Origin: Methylomonas sp. | GTDB taxonomy: Bacteria > Pseudomonadota > Gammaproteobacteria > Methylococcales > Methylomonadaceae | Assembly: GCA_028688235.1 (NCBI GenBank) | Contig: JAQTYP010000043.1 | Coordinates: 1-13,008, forward strand | Reading direction: 5' to 3' | DNA: 13,008 nt | In this document: one piece after another, positions 12,827-13,008 of the stretch | How positions within the stretch are numbered: the first letter of the stretch is position 1 | Layout: each line of letters starts with the position of its first letter | Notes under the pieces: model-generated | What the model was told of the DNA's origin: nothing | The model's input: only the letters and a program-made list of their open reading frames with translations | Databases searched by the model: none | Position numbers and translations under genes: made by a program

Positions 12827-13008
12827 CTAAAACAATTCGACATCGCCTTCCTCCACCGAGGACTGCGATACCGCCTTGCTTGCTTTGTCACGCCATTGTT
12901 GCTTCATCTCTTGCAAGCGCCTGACGCCTTCGTGCAATTGATCTTCCCAACTTCCCGTATCGGCAGTTTTGAATACGCCCATGCCTATGCTGATCTCATC
13001 GATCAAGG
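12827..13008 (-). CDS. C-terminal end of an unrecognised protein (truncated by window edge)
   Basis: Reading in from the right edge, the minus strand is open for 59 codons and ends at TAG 12827-12829, 30 nt before the STAS gene. The visible residues begin LIDEISIGMGVFKTADTGSW and continue through a charged, probably helical stretch (EGVRRLQEMKQQWRDK) to the acidic tail EEGDVELF. Codon use and spacing suggest a real gene in the STAS operon. I cannot name it. ISIGMGVF followed by a helix slightly recalls the end of a GGDEF domain, and xVELF tails occur in some chemotaxis receptors, but neither is strong enough to call. Confidence 0.7.
   Translation of the reverse strand, partial: LIDEISIGMGVFKTADTGSWEDQLHEGVRRLQEMKQQWRDKASKAVSQSSVEEGDVELF

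Overview
The window looks like chromosomal DNA of a Gram-negative bacterium, most likely a gammaproteobacterium. Methanotroph relatives of the Methylomonas/Methylobacter type are my best guess, from the style of the proteins and roughly 50% GC. That placement is an inference and was not tested by any search.

Layout. (1) Bases 1-205, minus strand: the N-terminal part of an Rpn/PD-(D/E)XK-type nuclease-transposase protein that runs off the left edge. (2) Bases 206-694: a gene-free divergent region with several inverted repeats, including a perfect 9-bp stem. (3) Bases 695-11299, plus strand: a four-gene two-partner secretion (TPS, type Vb) locus in the order tpsB transporter, exported TPR-CHAT protein, tpsA1 exoprotein, tpsA2 exoprotein. 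The gaps are 87, 42 and 42 nt, with no convincing terminator between genes, so it reads as one operon. (4) Bases 11322-13008, minus strand and convergent with the TPS operon: an AI-2E/PerM-family membrane protein, a STAS-domain anti-sigma-factor-antagonist-like protein, and the C-terminal end of an unrecognised protein entering from the right.

How the genes may work together. Both TpsA proteins carry a Sec signal peptide and a TPS secretion domain, and would cross the outer membrane through the single TpsB pore. They would fold outside as long beta-helices. Their first about 180 and last 216 residues are strongly alike, while their middles differ in sequence and repeat structure. The CHAT protein has a signal peptide, TPR-like helices and an intact His/Cys pair, and it sits between transporter and cargo. 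It is a good candidate for an envelope protease acting on, or guarding, the TpsA proteins. This resident CHAT protease is the most interesting feature of the window. The second is a possible translation-coupling device (an ATGA-overlapping 18-codon ORF and a hairpin covering the tpsA1 Shine-Dalgarno) between the CHAT gene and tpsA1.
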